DNA from: Podila epigama
Lineage: Eukaryota; Mortierellomycota; Mortierellomycetes; Mortierellales; Mortierellaceae
Direction of reading: 5' to 3'
NCBI GenBank assembly: GCA_015679605.1
Contig: JAAAVE010000628.1
Coordinates: forward strand, 5,645 to 15,743
DNA length: 10,099 nt
A program made the translations under genes and the position numbers. How positions within the stretch are numbered: position 1 is the first letter of the stretch; each line of letters opens with the position of its first letter. Shown one piece after another: positions 7,866 through 10,099 of the stretch. A model generated the notes under the pieces. That model saw nothing but the letters and a program-made list of their open reading frames with translations, was not told the origin of the DNA and made no database searches.

Positions 7866-10003
7866 CTAATACCATTTTTCACTCCAAACACCTCCTTCGA
7901 TTCCTTCAGTCCAGTTCTCCTTCATCTGCTCAAGGAAAGCATCCTTCTCGACGTACTTTTGAATAACCCATTCGCTCAGCTTCTCCTCATCCACGGGCAG
8001 ATCGTCCAAGTTGTAGCGTTTTACATGGACGTGGAACTTGTATTCAGGGCTAAGTTGACCAGTGTGGACACGAACAAGGTCAGGAGCAACACCGAAACCC
8101 TTGGTCTTGTGGTAGTACGCAAATGTAAAATCTATTGCAAAAGGGAAAAGAGTGATAATAAGTACATGAGGGTCGTACCTACTCCGGCCCCACTGCCAAA
8201 ACGGCCAATAATGTGACTTTTTTTTGTCTGTCTAGCTGTCCTAACCCCGATCCGCCTAGTCCGTACGCGAGAGAAAGCCCAAAGAACCCCACAGAGACAA
8301 GGAGAAAGGAAAATAAGCTACTTACCATAGACATGCTTGACATGACTTCCTCTAAACTTGTTCACGCAGGCAATAAAGCCCTTTGTCCTCGGCATCATGA
8401 CATTAGACAGGAATGGAAGACCACGTCCCTGCATAAACTTTTGGCTGGCAGCAAGCTTGCTTGGTGTCAACCGCGATCCCTCCAAAAAGCTGGCAATCCA
8501 TACTGGTGCTTCAATATCCAAGATCCTGGCAAACATCTTGTTGATCTTGATCTGATCCTGCTGCCAGTTGCGGTTAATGAACAGCATGCCCATAATCCAC
8601 ATGCCCCATCCGTAGAATGGAATCTAGTTATATAGAGGTTGTTTGACCATCATCAGAAGACTTTAGTTTAAGCAAGACGCAACAAGGATGGCGGCTAGTG
8701 TAGAAATAACATCAAAACGATGGAGGTGTCACTCACGTACATATTTAAGAGAATCCTTTGCAAAGTACTATGTTGATCAATAGATATGGCGTTTGAACAT
8801 TACAAAGTTAGAGAGAGCCTCCTCATGATCTAAATAGCTCAAGTGTTGATTGTCGAGAATAACTTTACCTTCATGTAATTGACCATGCCACGTCTGGCTG
8901 CAACAGAGTGGAACATGTAAAAGTCAGTAAAGGAACGATGGTTGCCAAAGACCAGCGCGCTCTCGTTATGTGGGATTTTGTCTCCTGAAAAGGTGATCTG
9001 GGCCTTGTGTCTCCTCTAAGTGTCATGTACACATCGTAAAAGAATTATGACAGGTCCGTGAGTGAATTGAGCAGCGGACAAAACAGGTATAATGATGACA
9101 AAGATGACCCACAAAAGGAAAGTGTGTACAGCCACCAGCTTTGTTCAACGCCCAAAGACTATTGCTGATCTTGAAGGTTATACAGTTCTTCATGCTTTTC
9201 CACAGTGGGGTTGTTGTGTCTGAACTGTCTGTGGTAATGTGACGTTCGGCTCCGACTGCTCACGCTTTTTTTGCTCCACATTCCCGAGATCTGGTGAACG
9301 CAACTGTATTCTTGAGAACAAATATGAAAAAGCTTACCTCCATGATCCACTGATAGTCAAATGGTGGGTGACAAAGGAAGGGGGAAAGTCGTTAGCGAGC
9401 CGAAAAGGGGGGTTCGAATAGCAAACTGAGAACATTCAATTCTTGGTGTAGCGCATGCCCAAAAGGAGGTTAACTATGGTACCTGCATAACTTTCCACAT
9501 GGACCCTGCGACCCTTGCATTCACTTCAAAGAACTGACGCTTTGAGAAAGGGATAAGCAGCAACGAGAAGACTTGCACCACATTGATAAGCGAGCAAAAG
9601 CTATGAGGTAAAAGGAAAAATGTTTAGCAACTGTTGTTTATGGGGGTGAGCCTGAAGGACGATTGCAGGAGTGGTAACGATAGACTCGGCTTGACATTCC
9701 CTCAAATGAAATGAACATGTTCGACTGATCCTGTACGATCTTCATATGAGTGGTAATCGGACCGAATGATTCGGCGCCTGTTCTTTTTTTCTGTCCTGTT
9801 TGATCCCGTTCAGAATCTCCTGTACGCATTTTCCTGTCCTTTGAGCTCTGTTTTCTTTTTGACATCCTGAGGGGTACTGAGGTAATTTGAACAGAAAACG
9901 TTTGTCTCGAGGTGAGTGGTGATTAATGGTGGATGAGAGTGTACCTGAACAGGGCTGATCCGTAGAGGAAAGCCTTTGTTGGTCTAGTGACAACCTCGAG
10001 CAT
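7866..10003 (-). CDS. 1-acylglycerophosphate / lysophospholipid acyltransferase (PlsC, LPLAT family)
   Basis: This predicted membrane enzyme transfers an acyl group from acyl-CoA to a lysophospholipid, in phosphatidate/triacylglycerol synthesis or phospholipid remodelling, probably at the ER. Exons on the - strand are 10003-9945, 9600-9483, 9349-9338, 9015-8869, 8767-8741, 8623-8326 and 8131-7866. Intron phases are 2, 0, 0, 0, 0, 1; the 927 bases give 308 aa. An N-terminal hydrophobic segment spans about 14-38. All four acyltransferase blocks are present: NHRSFTD (88-94, the catalytic His-Asp pair), GMLFINR (133-139), EGSR (169-172) and VMMPRTKGF (196-204). The C-terminal part (222-308) has the VHVKRYNLDDLP pattern of the acyltransferase C-terminal domain, as in LCLAT1/Cst26-like proteins. 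Those are usually 350-410 aa with extra C-terminal membrane segments; this one ends right after the domain. The ATG has G at -3. Substrate choice (lysophosphatidic acid, lysophosphatidylinositol or lysocardiolipin) cannot be told. Confidence 0.92.
8132..8325 (-). other. Intron 6 of the acyltransferase (phase 1)
   Basis: The donor is GTAAGT from 8325 and the acceptor is CAATAG ending at 8132. The join gives HVYDFTFAYYHKTKG, typical of the start of the acyltransferase C-terminal domain. No clear CTAAC branch was found near the acceptor. Confidence 0.9.
8624..8740 (-). other. Intron 5 of the acyltransferase (phase 0)
   Basis: The donor is GTACGT from 8740, the branch candidate CTAAA is at 8666-8662, and the acceptor is CTAG ending at 8624. 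It joins KDSLKY to IPFYGWGM, a conserved LPLAT stretch. A competing GTGAGT four bases downstream would break the frame. Confidence 0.9.
8741..8767 (-). other. 27-base micro-exon (exon 5) of the acyltransferase
   Basis: Nine codons read YFAKDSLKY (residues 113-121), flanked by AG on one side and GTACGT on the other. Conserved LPLAT proteins carry an equivalent KDSLKY-IP stretch, so the exon is needed for the active-site fold. Both flanking introns are phase 0, so skipping would delete nine residues without shifting the frame. Confidence 0.88.
8768..8868 (-). other. Intron 4 of the acyltransferase (phase 0)
   Basis: The donor is GTAAAG from 8868, the branch is CTAAC at 8811-8807, and the acceptor is CATAG ending at 8768. 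It separates VNYMK from the 27-base exon. Confidence 0.9.
9016..9337 (-). other. Intron 3 of the acyltransferase (phase 0, 322 bases)
   Basis: The donor is GTAAGC from 9337 and the acceptor is CTTAG ending at 9016. It joins WIME to RRHKAQITFSGD. The branch site is not clear. Length is above average for this gene, but I see no hidden conserved coding in it. Confidence 0.82.
9338..9349 (-). other. 12-base micro-exon (exon 3) of the acyltransferase
   Basis: Four codons (WIME, residues 60-63) sit exactly between CAG and GTAAGC. Including them gives MWKVMQ-WIME-RRHKAQITFSGD, the spacing expected between the first membrane segment and the ITFSGD strand of LPLAT proteins. The upstream intron has a good CTAAC branch (9395-9391) 42 bases before the acceptor. 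All junctions are phase 0, so leaving it out also keeps the frame. Confidence 0.8.
9350..9482 (-). other. Intron 2 of the acyltransferase (phase 0)
   Basis: The donor is GTACCA from 9482, the branch is CTAAC at 9395-9391, and the acceptor is ATCAG ending at 9350. It ends at the 12-base micro-exon. Confidence 0.82.
9601..9944 (-). other. Intron 1 of the acyltransferase (phase 2, 344 bases)
   Basis: The donor is GTACAC from 9944, the branch candidate CTAAA is at 9627-9623, and the acceptor is CATAG ending at 9601. It joins YGSALF(S) to FCSLINVVQ, making one continuous N-terminal membrane segment. Confidence 0.87.
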
Positions 10004-10099
10004 TTCGGGGGAGATTGGTGTTAAGAATGAGATGTGGGAAAGTGGAAAAAAGCGAGCCGATTCAAAAAGGAAGCGAGAGTGAGTGAGTGCAAAGGGGGG
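10004..10099 (-). promoter_or_regulatory. Start of the acyltransferase 5' leader
   Basis: These 96 bases upstream of the acyltransferase ATG are C/T-rich in the gene's sense and contain no ATG. They fit a 5' UTR. The promoter itself lies beyond the window. Confidence 0.5.

Noticed and set aside
8213-8635. 140-codon open frame on the + strand
   Set aside because: It is antisense to an acyltransferase exon that contains the conserved EGSR and PRTKGF blocks, so it is a shadow frame.
9411-9420. GGTTCGAATA resembling a tRNA B box
   Set aside because: Flanking bases cannot form a T stem, there is no A box or acceptor stem, and it lies inside an acyltransferase intron.

Overview
The window looks like nuclear DNA of a filamentous fungus. 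Its genes are split by short spliceosomal introns (about 100-580 bases) with GTAAGT-like donors, CTAAC/CTGAC/CTAAA branch sites and pyrimidine-rich acceptors. The leaders are rich in C and T, and the proteins are eukaryotic in type. My guess is an early-diverging lineage (Mucoromycota, Mortierella-like), based on gene style and the acyltransferase sequence; I could not test it by comparison.

Three protein-coding genes can be rebuilt. (1) On the + strand, 522-3849 (3 exons, 930 aa) encodes an amino-acid permease of the APC superfamily, LAT-like, with a long disordered C-terminal tail. (2) On the - strand, 6577-4022 (4 exons, 565 aa) encodes glutamine-hydrolysing asparagine synthetase. Its catalytic residues fall at the same numbers as in E. 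coli AsnB. (3) On the - strand, 10003-7866 (7 exons, 308 aa) encodes a membrane-bound 1-acylglycerophosphate/lysophospholipid acyltransferase. It includes two micro-exons, of 12 and 27 bases.

Layout: 1-521 is a C/T-rich leader/promoter of the permease with a single short upstream reading frame. The permease and asparagine synthetase converge with only 172 bases between their stop codons, and each has its own poly(A) signal. Bases 6578-7865 hold the asparagine synthetase promoter (TATA-like box, Gcn4-type TGACTC sites, CCAAT pair) and the 3' flank of the acyltransferase. Bases 10004-10099 are the start of the acyltransferase leader.

The permease and asparagine synthetase both concern amino-acid supply and could share nutritional control, but their convergent layout does not itself imply co-regulation. 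The acyltransferase belongs to phospholipid/triacylglycerol synthesis and looks unrelated. I saw no mobile element, CRISPR array, rRNA or tRNA. Apart from the micro-exons and the permease tail, this is an ordinary fungal housekeeping region.
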